The notes below the pieces were generated by a model that did not search any database, was not told the origin of the DNA, and saw only the letters and a program-made list of their open reading frames with translations. A DNA stretch of 64,000 nucleotides from Asterella californica (lineage: Eukaryota; Streptophyta; Marchantiopsida; Marchantiales; Aytoniaceae): the NCBI GenBank assembly GCA_036924285.1, contig JAYKYS010000001.1, positions 26,225,501-26,289,500 on the forward strand. Direction: 5' to 3'. This document shows positions 41,331 to 51,133 of the stretch, in pieces (position 1 is the first letter of the stretch; every line of letters begins with the position of its first letter). The position numbers were made by a program, and so were the translations under genes.

Positions 41331-43726
41331 AAATCCTTGAACTCCTCCGTGACCTTAGGCAAGGAGCCACCCCTCAGATAATCTCTGTTCCGCTCGTGGT
41401 TTGCTGATACAGTTAGAAATTGTACCGCTCTCTTGCCATCCTGACTTCTGATCCGCGCATAAGCAGATCCATCATCCAAAACCTTGGTCTCCATCCTCAC
41501 AGCTGTAATGTAAGGTTGACCGAGTATCACCGGGTATGACGTACTATCTTGAACAAAGAAGTTTTGTTCAATAGTTACATCTCTCACCTTTACTTTCACA
41601 TCAGGACAAGCTCCATAGAGTTCTCCTCGTGTGTTGTTCGCTGTTCTGATCATCCAACCATGATCTATATCAACAGGCCATCCACCTTGCTTGTAGATGT
41701 CCTTAGAGACAATATTGATCTCTGATCCATGATCAATGAGAGCAACCACTGGATCTGTCATCTCTCCTACCTTCACTAAGGCTTCGGTAGTAGCTCTAGC
41801 CCAATGTCCTCTAGTGTAATGACTAGGGACCTTGTCATCGTTATCATCCTCAAACCGAACCTTGCGGTTGATGCAGCATTGAGCTAGTTCTAACTCTTCC
41901 TCTCTTGATATCCTTGTGTCTAATGCATTAGACACAGCGGTTTCTCCTGCCAATTGCCTTTTTCGTTTGATGGTGTCAATAATGACATCATGAAACTCCC
42001 TCTTGGCAATCCCAAGAATCTCTCGCAAGGTAAACTCGATCTTGGCATTGAGTACTCTCTCTTCTAGTACTCCTTTCAGATCCGTAGCAGCTTCAATATC
42101 AGACTGAAGCTTGTATGAAGGAGATTTACCTTTCTCCTTACCTCTGCTCTTCTCTGACTTCTCAGGAGTAGAGGATATGACCTCTTCCATAGTCTCCTCT
42201 GGTAGAGACATAATCTCCGGTCTGAACTTTTCTCCTCTTGTTTGCCTCTTGAGAGTTGTTCTCTCTTCGCTAGGGCCTGCTTCATCTCGTTTGCGCTTCT
42301 CCTCCATGAGAGCCTCATGTTGACTCTTCGCCAAATAAGCGTGAACAGACATTGTATCCACGGGATCATCCCATCCAGTAGCACCCCTGATTGCCGTGGC
42401 TGTTCTGAGCAACTCCTCCCTTGCCATTTTCCCCCTTTTGTTCGTGCTTACCGCATGGCTCCACATATCAAGAGTATCTCCATCCTTCTTAGAAGCTATT
42501 CTTTCTCGTACTACCTCAACTCCATAAGTAGCAGCTTCTACCGACGCAGTAGCATGTTGAGATAGATACTCCTCCAGTACTTGCTTCATTCCTCCTTTCC
42601 CGAAGTTGGTTCTAAGAATCTCTCCATTATCCTTCAGAGCAATCTTTCCTTCCTTCCAATAGACTACTCCATCTCGTAGAGTTTTGGCAAAATCACCACA
42701 CTCTCTTCGAGCATGATCAGAACTATCACACCAAATGCATCTCTGTACATAATCTTGCTTAGGAGCAAGTTTGGTATCATGTGCTCCTCCCTTCTCTTCC
42801 AACCTTGCTAACTTGATCTGCAAGTCCCTCATCCCTTTTACCAACTCTTCCATAGCATCTCTTTGCGGTGCAACTTTCGGGACAGGAATAGTAGGAAGTG
42901 GAACTTGAGGTACATGCACAATAGGTGCTTGCACATTGGGTACCATTGGTTGCCTACGAGGTACTATGATCGGCGGTGGTCTCTCTTCTTGTCTTACCAC
43001 CACCTTCCCTCTCCGGTACTCTCGTTTGGCAAGTACACTCACTGCTTCAGAGACTTTTCTCCAGTCAGTCGTGAGTCCGTTGTCTTCCATCCTATCTTCT
43101 AGAAGCAGCTCCAACTCCCTTTGTAATTCATTGTTGGCTGCTTGTAGAAACAACTCCACCTTGTCATTCTCCAATGTGAGCTTCTCCATCCGAGACAACT
43201 GAAGGAATTGTCTCTCATACTCCCGAAATAGCTCTGTGGCAACAAGCCCTTTGTTGGGTTTGTTTACCCACTCCATGAATGACTTCTTAGTCACTCGGTC
43301 TGCATCTTCTAAAGAATACTCTTCTTTCAGCTGAAGAGTAAATCCTTCCCACGTAGCACCATGAGATCGGATGATGTCCTTCATGTGCTCTCGTAGTTCA
43401 GGTACGACAGCAAGCGCAAATGTACTCACCATCTCTCTTTCAGGCACCTTGCTCAACTCCATCTCTCGGGAATAGTACTTTAGGTACTTGGATATGTTCT
43501 TCCCGTCAAACTGATCTAGCAACCCCACAACAGATTGCAAGGCTTTAGTAGCCATTGCTTCTTTCCGTTCAGTGGCTTGCTGTTGTTGCATTACCAACGC
43601 GAATGCCTCAAGCAATCGCATATCAGACCGTGAAAGCTTGGTCACCTTTGGTGCCTCTCCAGATGTAGAAGCCTCATCTACGTAATGACCCAACCCTTCA
43701 ATGTCCATGGTGGCAAAACCACGCAC
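41327..43726 (-). CDS. G2 gag-protease polyprotein
   Basis: An intact frame of 799 codons. Capsid region about 70-230: VVGLLDQFDGKNISKYLKYY, VPELREHMKDIIRSHGATWE, and LVATELFREYERQFLQLSRM. One zinc knuckle CIWCDSSDHARREC at about 333-346. The C-terminal retropepsin-like domain (about 650-760) has VVALIDHGSEINIVSKDIYK and YPVILGQPYITAVRM. The catalytic triplet is D-H-G, not D-S/T-G. It ends EEFKDF then TGA. Starts MRGFATMDIEGLGHYVDEAS about 40 bp from the LTR; a second Met (residue 7) is also possible. Gag would package the RNA and the protease process both polyproteins. Confidence 0.95.
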   Translation of the reverse strand: MRGFATMDIEGLGHYVDEASTSGEAPKVTKLSRSDMRLLEAFALVMQQQQATERKEAMATKALQSVVGLLDQFDGKNISKYLKYYSREMELSKVPEREMVSTFALAVVPELREHMKDIIRSHGATWEGFTLQLKEEYSLEDADRVTKKSFMEWVNKPNKGLVATELFREYERQFLQLSRMEKLTLENDKVELFLQAANNELQRELELLLEDRMEDNGLTTDWRKVSEAVSVLAKREYRRGKVVVRQEERPPPIIVPRRQPMVPNVQAPIVHVPQVPLPTIPVPKVAPQRDAMEELVKGMRDLQIKLARLEEKGGAHDTKLAPKQDYVQRCIWCDSSDHARRECGDFAKTLRDGVVYWKEGKIALKDNGEILRTNFGKGGMKQVLEEYLSQHATASVEAATYGVEVVRERIASKKDGDTLDMWSHAVSTNKRGKMAREELLRTATAIRGATGWDDPVDTMSVHAYLAKSQHEALMEEKRKRDEAGPSEERTTLKRQTRGEKFRPEIMSLPEETMEEVISSTPEKSEKSRGKEKGKSPSYKLQSDIEAATDLKGVLEERVLNAKIEFTLREILGIAKREFHDVIIDTIKRKRQLAGETAVSNALDTRISREEELELAQCCINRKVRFEDDNDDKVPSHYTRGHWARATTEALVKVGEMTDPVVALIDHGSEINIVSKDIYKQGGWPVDIDHGWMIRTANNTRGELYGACPDVKVKVRDVTIEQNFFVQDSTSYPVILGQPYITAVRMETKVLDDGSAYARIRSQDGKRAVQFLTVSANHERNRDYLRGGSLPKVTEEFKDF

Positions 43727-43746
43727 GTACCTCTCACCCTAGACTT

Positions 43747-43764
43747 TTCACGTCGAGTTCACCA
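43747..43764 (-). other. G2 primer-binding site
   Basis: Minus strand TGGTGAACTCGACGTGAA, two bases (GC) inside the 5' LTR end. It begins with TGG as expected for pairing to a tRNA 3' CCA. I do not recognise which tRNA; it is not the tRNA-Asp or initiator-Met type used by G1, T and G3. Confidence 0.65.
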
Positions 43765-45422
43765 GCTATCGTATAACGTGTTTTTCTGTCTAGGAATACA
43801 CGGGGTATATGGCTGTGCAGAGGTATGTGGATTGACAAGGTTGGATCTAGATCTGGATGTTTCCACTCAAATGTTTCACTATCTACTCTTCTAGCCTGAG
43901 TGACCTTGTATCCGCTCGTCTCAAGTTTAAAGCTTGCTACGATCCAAGGTTACGTATAGGTTGCATAAACTTGTGTTACAAACAGATCTTTTGTATTCTA
44001 ACTAAAAATACTCAGATCTGTATTATCTAACTGAAGTTATTCCTCTATATCACTGGAAGCCTGACTTCTGAATAGCTCTCCAGCGACGCTAACTGCCCAT
44101 CAATCCAACTATCACAACTTCATAGTACAACCAGAAGACGCTATAAGATCACTCAATCAACTTGATAGAGTATCGATACAACTTGTTGTACACCCTGGTC
44201 TACCAAGCATTCCAGCAAGGTAAAGCATGCATACTCCAAAACACTATTCAGATCTCAATATAGCACCAACGGCGGTAGTACCTGGCAGCTCCGAGAACCC
44301 AAACAGCGGCTTAAGACTCATGGCGACTCCGTTCTCCTTCATCACCAAGAGCTGAAATCAGCCCCATACCCTCCAATGTCGAATTGCATGCAGGCATGGC
44401 AGTTTCAGCAACAAACTCCTCTCCAAATTGATCGAAAATGACCAAAATGATCATAGATGATATCGAAAAACCCGAAATAGCTAATAACAGAAGTATTTTC
44501 GAACTTTGAGACCTCAGTCCTTCCAAACCACTCGACCAATGATGATCAAACTTCACAGGAAGCTTGATTGGACCCTTCACTCCTACCCTGAACAATTTTC
44601 AGGTCGAAATCTCAAACCAATTCTTAGATATGGATCAAACCGTAATCTGTGCTAACTTCAGAGCTTTACAGACCCAGGTACATTTGATCCAAGATTCTGA
44701 ACAAACTACTCGACCATTTGAGGTGAAACTTCCCAAGTATCTTACTGATAAGACATTCTTCAATCCTGGAAAGTTTCACTCAGAAATTCGACTCAGATCT
44801 TAAGCAATAGCAAACTATCCATGGCTATCACAGTTCGCTGTCCCGCCTTATCCCATCTGCACTTCTCAACTTCAATCGGTCGGTTCAGAATCCAAATCGA
44901 TCAAGAAACTGATGAAATTGATATCAAAACGACCAGCACGTCGTCAGCTCTCCAACCCAACAGACAGCTCCTCAAAACTCCTCGCGAGTCTCTCGGAACA
45001 ACCAGAAACGTAGCAGTAGGTACAAATTTCACCCCCTCCACTCAATCGATCATAACGCGCTCATACTTTCATCAAATCGATCGATTCTTCAGCCCAGATT
45101 GTAGCCCCGGTCAAGAGCTCTCCAACCATACCCTCCGTTTCGCGAATGGCCCTCTGAAGCCTCCAGAAACCACAGAAACGTCGCGAGGATCAGCTAGAAC
45201 ACCATTGGTCCAAAAGTGGACCAATAAGAGCAAAAAGAACTTTACTTTTTGTCTTTTCTCTTCTTAACTTTTCCCTTAGAACGAATTTTTACTCTCCAAG
45301 GAGACACAAGACATCAACAACACTCTAAGACTTCACAAAATCCTTCAGATATGTCGATGGATTCTTCGCGGTCCGTAACTACACAGAAGCGCTTAACCAG
45401 AATGAAACCAGTGAGCCGCAGA

Positions 45423-45626
45423 CTAATACAACGTCAATATTACAACTTGGAAACGTTCTACAATAAAAGGTATGACAAAAGGAAACGGTGAAGCTATCAC
45501 TCGATTGTAATATTCTTGCCCGAAGTTTCTCACGATCCAAGCCCCATGATTGATCTTCGGTCTGCAATGGCACCGGACATCGACCCAAAGATTGAAAGGA
45601 ACGTTCGATGGATAGTTGAGATCCAT
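45423..45626 (-). CDS. Leader ORF-b in G2 5' LTR
   Basis: Sixty-seven codons, matching the solo-LTR copy (MDLNYPSNVPFNLWVDVRCH to ILTLY). It starts six bases after the ORF-a stop. The core WIVRNFGQEYYNRVI and PFVIPFIVERFQVVI mirrors ORF-a. As part of the 5' leader of an apparently active element, this is the copy most likely to be translated. Confidence 0.6.
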   Translation of the reverse strand: MDLNYPSNVPFNLWVDVRCHCRPKINHGAWIVRNFGQEYYNRVIASPFPFVIPFIVERFQVVILTLY

Positions 45627-45632
45627 TGTTCC

Positions 45633-45848
45633 TCACAACAAAATGTACACCGTCATATCCCAAGTCTCTCCGTATGTTACGATTGGAAGGATCACCGGAA
45701 GCTGTAACTCCATCACCCTCCCCATGAACTCATCACCAAAGTACGCAACTAACCACTGTCGAAAGTGATCGCGGTGGATGCAATGAAGCTTGATGTGAAA
45801 CGGATTCGGGAAAGGAAGATCCGGAGCCGGTAACACACCTCCGTCCAT
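45633..45848 (-). CDS. Leader ORF-a in G2 5' LTR
   Basis: Seventy-one codons from ATG 45848 to TGA 45633-45635, about 100 bp after the TATA box. Motifs as at 14507-14722: FHIKLHCIHRDHFRQWLVAY, FGDEFMGRVM and PVILPIVTY. A three-codon upstream frame (ATG GAG GAG TGA) lies about 25 bases before it. Confidence 0.6.
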   Translation of the reverse strand: MDGGVLPAPDLPFPNPFHIKLHCIHRDHFRQWLVAYFGDEFMGRVMELQLPVILPIVTYGETWDMTVYILL

Positions 45849-46170
45849 AACCACCACTCCTGTAGTTCCTCACTCCTCCATGCAGATCACCGAGAACCCT
45901 TACGAATCACCCGCTGAGAGAGAATGCCGTATGAACCTTCGACCCACCATTTTATACACAAATGCGGCGACAAGGACCACTAAAGTGAACGCGCACAGAT
46001 CGATGACTTAGCACGTTCTTCTACCGTGCGATCACTTAAACAGATAATCACAAACGTGGCACTCATCACACCGTTCGACGAGTTACGCGATACGGTTCAC
46101 GAAACACGGAAAAGAAACACAACATAGGTTACACAGGAATTTCACACAGGAGCCGAACCACAACACGACA

Positions 46171-47777
46171 ACGTAATCTACTCCCTTCTTCAAATATACA
46201 GTCAAAGCGTATGCTTTATGTGAGAACGAGAGTATAAACCTTGAATAATACCCCACCATACCTAAAAACTGTCGTAGCTTAGTGAGAGTACTAGGAAAAG
46301 GGAGCTCTAAGATCTTCTGCACCTTCTCTGGATCAACGGCAATGCCGTCCTTGGATATGATATGACCCAAGAGTAACCCTTCTCCACACCCAAAAATACA
46401 TTTCTCCGGATTGAGAGATGCATTTGCTACATCTAAACACTCTAAGACCTTCACAAGGTGCTCAAAATGCTTCTCCTTACTCCCGTAAACACAAAAGTCA
46501 TCTATAAAATCTCTCACAAACTTTCCTAAGAAAGGTTCGAACACTTTGTTCATAAACCTTTGAAATGTCGCAGGAGCATTACACAGACCAAATGGCATGA
46601 CTCGAAATGCAAACGTACCCCACGGAGTAGTGAAAGTGGTCAGGTGTTGATGTTTTGGTGCAATTTTGATCTGGTTATATCCGCTATAACCATCTCCAAA
46701 GCTGTACCATTCGTTTCCCGCCACTTCTTCCAAGATCTCGTCGATGAAAGGTAGAGGATAATAATCCTTCTTTGTGACCGCATTGAGCTTCTTGTAATCA
46801 ACACACACTCTCAATTTGCCATTTTTCTTCTTTACGGTCACAATGGGTGATACCCATTCAGAATGCTCCACCTCGTAAATGAACCTAGCAGTGTGCAGCT
46901 TCTCGATCTCTTCTTTCACCAGATCCGCAATTGGAGGACTCACTCTTCGTTGCTTCTGTTGCACCGGTTTGACTTCCTTCTCTAACTCAATACGGTGTTG
47001 TTCCAGTGTGACCTCCCTCAGATCCTTGTAACTAAATGCAAATATATGAATGTATTTGCGAAAGATCTCTTCGAAACAACTCTTCTCCTCTTTAGTAACC
47101 TTCGATCCATAACGTAAGGTGACAATTCTTCTCTCCACCTCCTCGGGAGTCAATGGTTCTTTGTCTCGATCTCTTTGCACTTCCGGAGAAGGGAAAAGAT
47201 CCACTACATTCACACCCACATTTCGTTCTTCTCTCTCCTCCTCTGACGATGTATTTTCAGATTTTGAATCTGAAGAATTGGTACCTACATCAGAAGTAGT
47301 ATCGACAACTTCTGACTCCCAGTAGTCCGATGTGGGTCGATCCGATTCCGACGTCCCAACTTGATCTCCGAGCAATGGAACTTTGATCCGGTGGTGATTT
47401 GGTCCGATGCGTAAATAACCTTTGTGCCAGTTATCTGTTGCATGTACTGCTCGAAGCCAAGGTCTTCCGAGTAACATTTCATAACTTGACTCTTTCAAGA
47501 TTTGAAATGTCATGTTCACTTGCACTCCCATTACTGACACACAAACTCTCTCCAGCACTCCCAATGGCCTAACTCGCTGTCTGTTAGCCATGCCAACCGT
47601 GATACTAGAAGGACACGTTGGTACTAGATCCAACTTCCTCATGAGTCGTTCCGAGATGACATTTACTGCCGATCCTCCATCCACAAGAACATCTGAGACA
47701 TCTCTCTCATTGATACGAGCCTCTACTTTTGATGCCTTGTTGCACACCTCTCCTTCACTAGCATCTAAAGCACTCAC
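46171..47777 (-). CDS. G1b protease and reverse transcriptase (cut by G2)
   Basis: From 47777: KASKVEARINERDVSDVLVD then DGGSAVNVISERLMRKLDLV (protease, D-G-G), SYEMLLGRPWLRAVHATDNW, and an acidic linker. RT follows, with KKNGKLRVCVDYKKLNAVTK, SFGDGYSGYNQIKIAPKHQH, PFGLCNAPATFQRFMNKVFE and the catalytic FIDDFCVYGS, then LRQFLGMVGYYSRFILSFSH. The true element sequence stops at 46171 after KKGVDYV; codons beyond it are read from the G2 LTR. Joined to 35359 the frame would continue into RNase H, so this pol was open before the G2 insertion. The upstream part, KPSTVGV, is split from gag at about 47780-47830 by a frameshift. Confidence 0.9.
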
Positions 47778-47824
47778 GCCGACAGTAGAAGGATTTACCT
47801 TCTTCTTCCGACCTCGTCGAGAGC

Positions 47825-48421
47825 TTAGACCGCTACGAAGTTCTTTCCTCTCGAAGGATTCAGAGCAATCAACTGTCCCACAGTAATGTTTGCTCGTTGC
47901 TTTCCCACGTCTTCCATCACATTGTATTTTGATTGTTCCATTGAAATTGTGAAATCAGTATTTCCCAATTTCTTCCGCCGCTCTTTGGTTTTTGAAGAAG
48001 ATTTGCTACTCCGAGTATTTTGACTTGGAGAATCTTCCATCACGACAGGTTCTCCCTCGTCGAAATGCGTCCTCATCCTCTTCCTCTCTTGAACCAACAG
48101 CTCTACAGATTGAAACCCGTCTCGTACATCTCGTGGCTCCAAGATGTCAATGCATGCCACACCCTTGTCCTTGCTTTGTGAAGTTGAAGCTCCATCCGCC
48201 GTTCCACCATTACGACTTGGACAATTACGTTGGAAGTGTGATCCTCCACACGTAAAACATCCTTGGCTCGTGTAATTACTTGGTGATCCTTGCGGTGGTC
48301 CACCTCTAGACTGATAGTTCCCATAACCTCGTGAGCCTCCTCCAACATTTGGACTCCGGTGTTGCAACAAATTCACCATATTGATCTTCAAATCTGCCAG
48401 AGACTCTGTCAAACTTTTCAA
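47825..48421 (-). pseudogene. G1b gag, nucleocapsid segment
   Basis: A 198-codon frame from KSLTESLADLKINMVNLLQH through a Gly-rich stretch and the zinc knuckle CFTCGGSHFQRNC, to DILEPRDVRDGFQSVELLVQ and a Ser/Lys linker. The frame ends in ALNPSRGKNFVAV, where G1a reads LNPSVRKELRSG, so a small deletion near 47848 shifts it. Confidence 0.8.
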
Positions 48422-48502
48422 CTCATCACGAAAGTCAGGAGTAACAGATCGAGATGGTACAGTGACTGTAACCGCACTAGTAGGAGTTATCGGAGTCAGA
48501 TT

Positions 48503-49143
48503 TTAAAATCGAACAGTTGGAACGCTCACAGGCGTCAGAGTTGGCATGTTCGGCTGTTGCACATCTCCACATGCTGCCCCAACAGTCATTGGTTGCAAGT
48601 TGTCTCCATCCAGACTCTCCTCCATCCTGGTTGCGATCTTCACTGCATCAGCCTTCGAAGTTGGTCTCTCATACCGCACTTGTGTTCGAATCTCTGGCCT
48701 CAATCCCCAATGAAATTCTTTGTGAGCATTGCTCCAATGCCCACCATCGTTGGTTCTACTACATCTCCACTCTTTCGTAAAACCACCCGAAACTTTTGTT
48801 CTAATTTCTCCACCCTCTCGGCATAAGTCCTTACTTTCTCTTTCTCTCCTTGTTTGAGGTAAGTTACCTCTACCATTAACTTCTCGTAACTTTCATCAGG
48901 AAGAAAAGTTTCGATTAAGGCCTCCGTCAATACTTCCCAAGTATCAACTGGAGTCCCCACTACGCTTCTCTTCTTCCTATCCTCATACCATGTCAATGCA
49001 GAATTCTCAAGAAATTCAGGTATCAACCCTACCCACTCGCTCTTCTTTCGATCTCTATTGCCAATGCATGCTCGTTTGAAGTCCCTCACAAATCCTTCCA
49101 CGTCTTCTCCATCCTTTCCGTAAAACACCGGAAGTTTCCCCAT
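48503..49143 (-). pseudogene. G1b gag, capsid segment
   Basis: Two frames (48700-49143 and 48503-48703) together equal the 212-codon capsid frame of G1a. One base is missing near 48705 (AATCCCCAATG against AATCCTCCAATA in G1a), turning FIGGLRPEI into FIGD plus a stop. Capsid motifs as in G1a: DVEGFVRDFKRACIGNRDRK, LTWYEDRKKRS and ERVEKLEQKFRV. Confidence 0.8.
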
Positions 49144-49278
49144 TCTTCTCTTTTTTTCTTCTTCTTACTCAAGGTACTGCTTGCGGATGTGAAGATCGTA
49201 CTTCACCGCAATCCACAATTTCCCCGTTGAGCTCTCTCCTCTCCAAAGGTTGGAATAAGCTTGACCCTCATGGTCATC

Positions 49279-49743
49279 TTATTTCTCGTGTGACAGACTA
49301 TCTCCATCCTCGCTAGAGGTCTTCACTCGTTCCGTTTCTACACTCAATCTTCTCTCGAGACCTTCGGCTACGGTTTCCAGCAAAGCAACCACTGCGCTAC
49401 ACTCATGCTCAACTGGAATCCCGTCCACTCCACATGTAGGACAAAAGGTTGCAGGGTTAATGACGCCTTGTCTAGGGGAAGAAGGACCTATGTGTAAGCT
49501 TAAGTCGACCAACCCTCTTCGCTCACGCAAAAGTCTATTCTTCGTAGGACACTTGCTCACTTTATGTCCTTCTTCTCCACACAAAAAGCACCTCGAGTTC
49601 TTCTCCTGGTTCTTACGACTACTCTCTGCTTCTTCCTCAAATTCTAGTCGAAATTCTCCTTTCGTCATATCAGCGGTAACTATCACCGCATAGCCTTGAG
49701 GGATCTTGCTCAACCTCAATTTCCACTCTTGTTGTCCTTCCAT
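49279..49743 (-). CDS. G1b ORF1: small zinc-knuckle protein upstream of gag
   Basis: A 154-residue frame between the primer site and gag. The N-terminus (EWKLRLSKIPQGYAVIVTAD) looks beta-rich. The middle has one CX2CX4HX4C knuckle, CFLCGEEGHKVSKC. Then come RLLRERRGLVDLSLHIGPSS, a second Cys pair CPTCGVDGIPVEHEC and an acidic/Glu-rich end. Gag in this element has its own knuckle, so this is a separate nucleic-acid-binding protein, not a misplaced nucleocapsid. It is conserved in G1a apart from one nonsense change. Extra ORFs ahead of gag are known in Ogre-type elements, but I do not recognise this one. Confidence 0.75.
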   Translation of the reverse strand: MEGQQEWKLRLSKIPQGYAVIVTADMTKGEFRLEFEEEAESSRKNQEKNSRCFLCGEEGHKVSKCPTKNRLLRERRGLVDLSLHIGPSSPRQGVINPATFCPTCGVDGIPVEHECSAVVALLETVAEGLERRLSVETERVKTSSEDGDSLSHEK

Positions 49744-50311
49744 GACGATGATTCGTCATACATCTCTCTCACTATATAGCTTATTTAACACTTTTGATCA
49801 CTCGACTATCTTCTTGCTTAGCAATCTCTCACATTACTAAGTAGAAGCTTAACTTGTCAACTCTGAGCCTCAGAGATCGAACATAACCCTCTCAAGAATT
49901 CTGAAATTCTTTCACTCTTTTACTTCAGCATGCGATATAACAGATTTGACCCCCCTTCGCTTAGAATGTCATAACTCCAGTTCTACTCGATCAATTCACG
50001 CATGATTTGGGTGCCTAGATAGCTTATCTTGCAAGCTATCAGCATGGAAGATTTCAAGGTCTAACTCTAAAAACTGAAAATATGAAAATGACTGTAAACT
50101 CTTTCCCAAGAGCTCACTATTTGATACCGAAAAACCCCCTTAACTTCCGAAAGACATAACTCTCTCATCACAATTGATCTCTCGGAGATATCAAGCTTAT
50201 TGGAAAGCTTATCTTGCCCTCTATAACATGGTGTATGTACAAAGGTTCTGAACTCATGCTCAAAAACAGACATGAACTTCTCTAACAACTCAATACGAAT
50301 CTTTGTATCGA

Positions 50312-50330
50312 GGTCCCGGCAACGGAACCA
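50312..50330 (-). other. G1b primer-binding site
   Basis: Minus strand TGGTTCCGTTGCCGGGACC, identical to the G1a site and three bases inside the LTR. Confidence 0.75.
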
Positions 50331-50333
50331 AAA

Positions 50334-51133
50334 TGTAAGCCGGCTTGTCTCTCACCCAAGGGTACCTCAGATGACTAGGATTACTAGTGCACCTTAATTA
50401 CAAAGATTCTATCATACCCATGCTCACTTCACTCAACACTCTGACCCGTATGGTCACATCTGTCCCTCTAATAGCGTTCCTGCAAACAAGTTCTAACCCC
50501 GCCCTCCACATTGCATCACATAGTACTCAAGGACTCCCAAGGTCTCCAATGCTCACTTTACTTATAGACAGGAAAATGAGAGTGTCTTCCACCTTCTCAA
50601 CTCCTCCTTATATACTCTACAACTTCTTACCGTGGTAACTTTCACTAAGTTACGTTACCTCATGGTAAGTGCGCAATCCAAAATAGTAAAACTTCTAAAG
50701 GCTACTAAGCCTTTAAGAATAACACACACATTACTTGTTCTACTTTACAAAAGTAAGAGTTTCCCTTACTTTAGCTTTTGTAAAGTGTTAACTTTCCACC
50801 CTATCCAATCGGAAGACGACAACCAACTAATACGTCTTTTGAGGAGCATCTTTAGATCTTTGTGCATGACTTTTCATCATGCATCCAATCAGCGATGGTC
50901 AACAAAGTTACATACTTTTGAGAAGCATATTTAGAGCTCCGCACTTGTCACATAGTGCCATAGTGGAACCTCTAATAGTTTCCTCAACTTAGTTATAACT
51001 ATCTCCGCTAGTTATGGCTAGTTTTGATCACTCTAGATTTAGATCTTCGAACTAGAGTAACCTATAAGATAGTCATATCTAATGAAACTTATATAAACAC
51101 GCACACAAATAATGGGATACTTGTGACGTGACA
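50334..51133 (-). repeat. G1b 5' LTR (800 bp)
   Basis: Pairs with 31354-32152 by shared variants. The minus-strand TATA element GTATATAAGG lies at about 50608-50617. TSD GAAC at 51134-51137. Confidence 0.9.

Larger units (their letters stand above)
35360..46170 (-). mobile_element. G2: complete, young Ty3/Gypsy-type element (10.8 kb)
   Basis: Two 2404-bp LTRs bracket a 6.0-kb internal region and the whole is flanked by ACGT (35356-35359 and 46171-46174). The empty site is readable in G1a at 13240-13243. Primer site at 43747-43764, gag-protease at 41327-43726, pol at 37827-41330, polypurine tract at 37764-37776, all minus strand. I find about five differences between the LTRs (near 36082, 36990, 37112, 37194 and 37605), all transitions. 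Both ORFs are intact, so this copy may be autonomous. Confidence 0.95.
43767..46170 (-). repeat. G2 5' LTR (2404 bp)
   Basis: Same termini as the 3' LTR. TATA box on the minus strand at 45950-45956, then leader ORF-a and ORF-b, then about 1.6 kb of R-U5 to the primer site. The transcript of the element would therefore carry the leader ORFs far ahead of gag. Confidence 0.95.
31354..51133 (-). mobile_element. G1b: Ty3/Gypsy-type element carrying a nested G2 element
   Basis: Outer LTRs at 31354-32152 and 50334-51133 share diagnostic variants (CACATCTGTCCC, GTTATGGCTAG, GTGACGTGACA) that the middle LTR at 32688 lacks. GAAC flanks the unit at 31350-31353 and 51134-51137. Minus-strand order: primer site, ORF1, gag, protease, RT, [G2 inserted], RNase H, integrase, polypurine tract, LTR, integrase fragment, LTR. 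The extra LTR means a second G1 copy or a duplication is merged into the unit. Confidence 0.85.
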
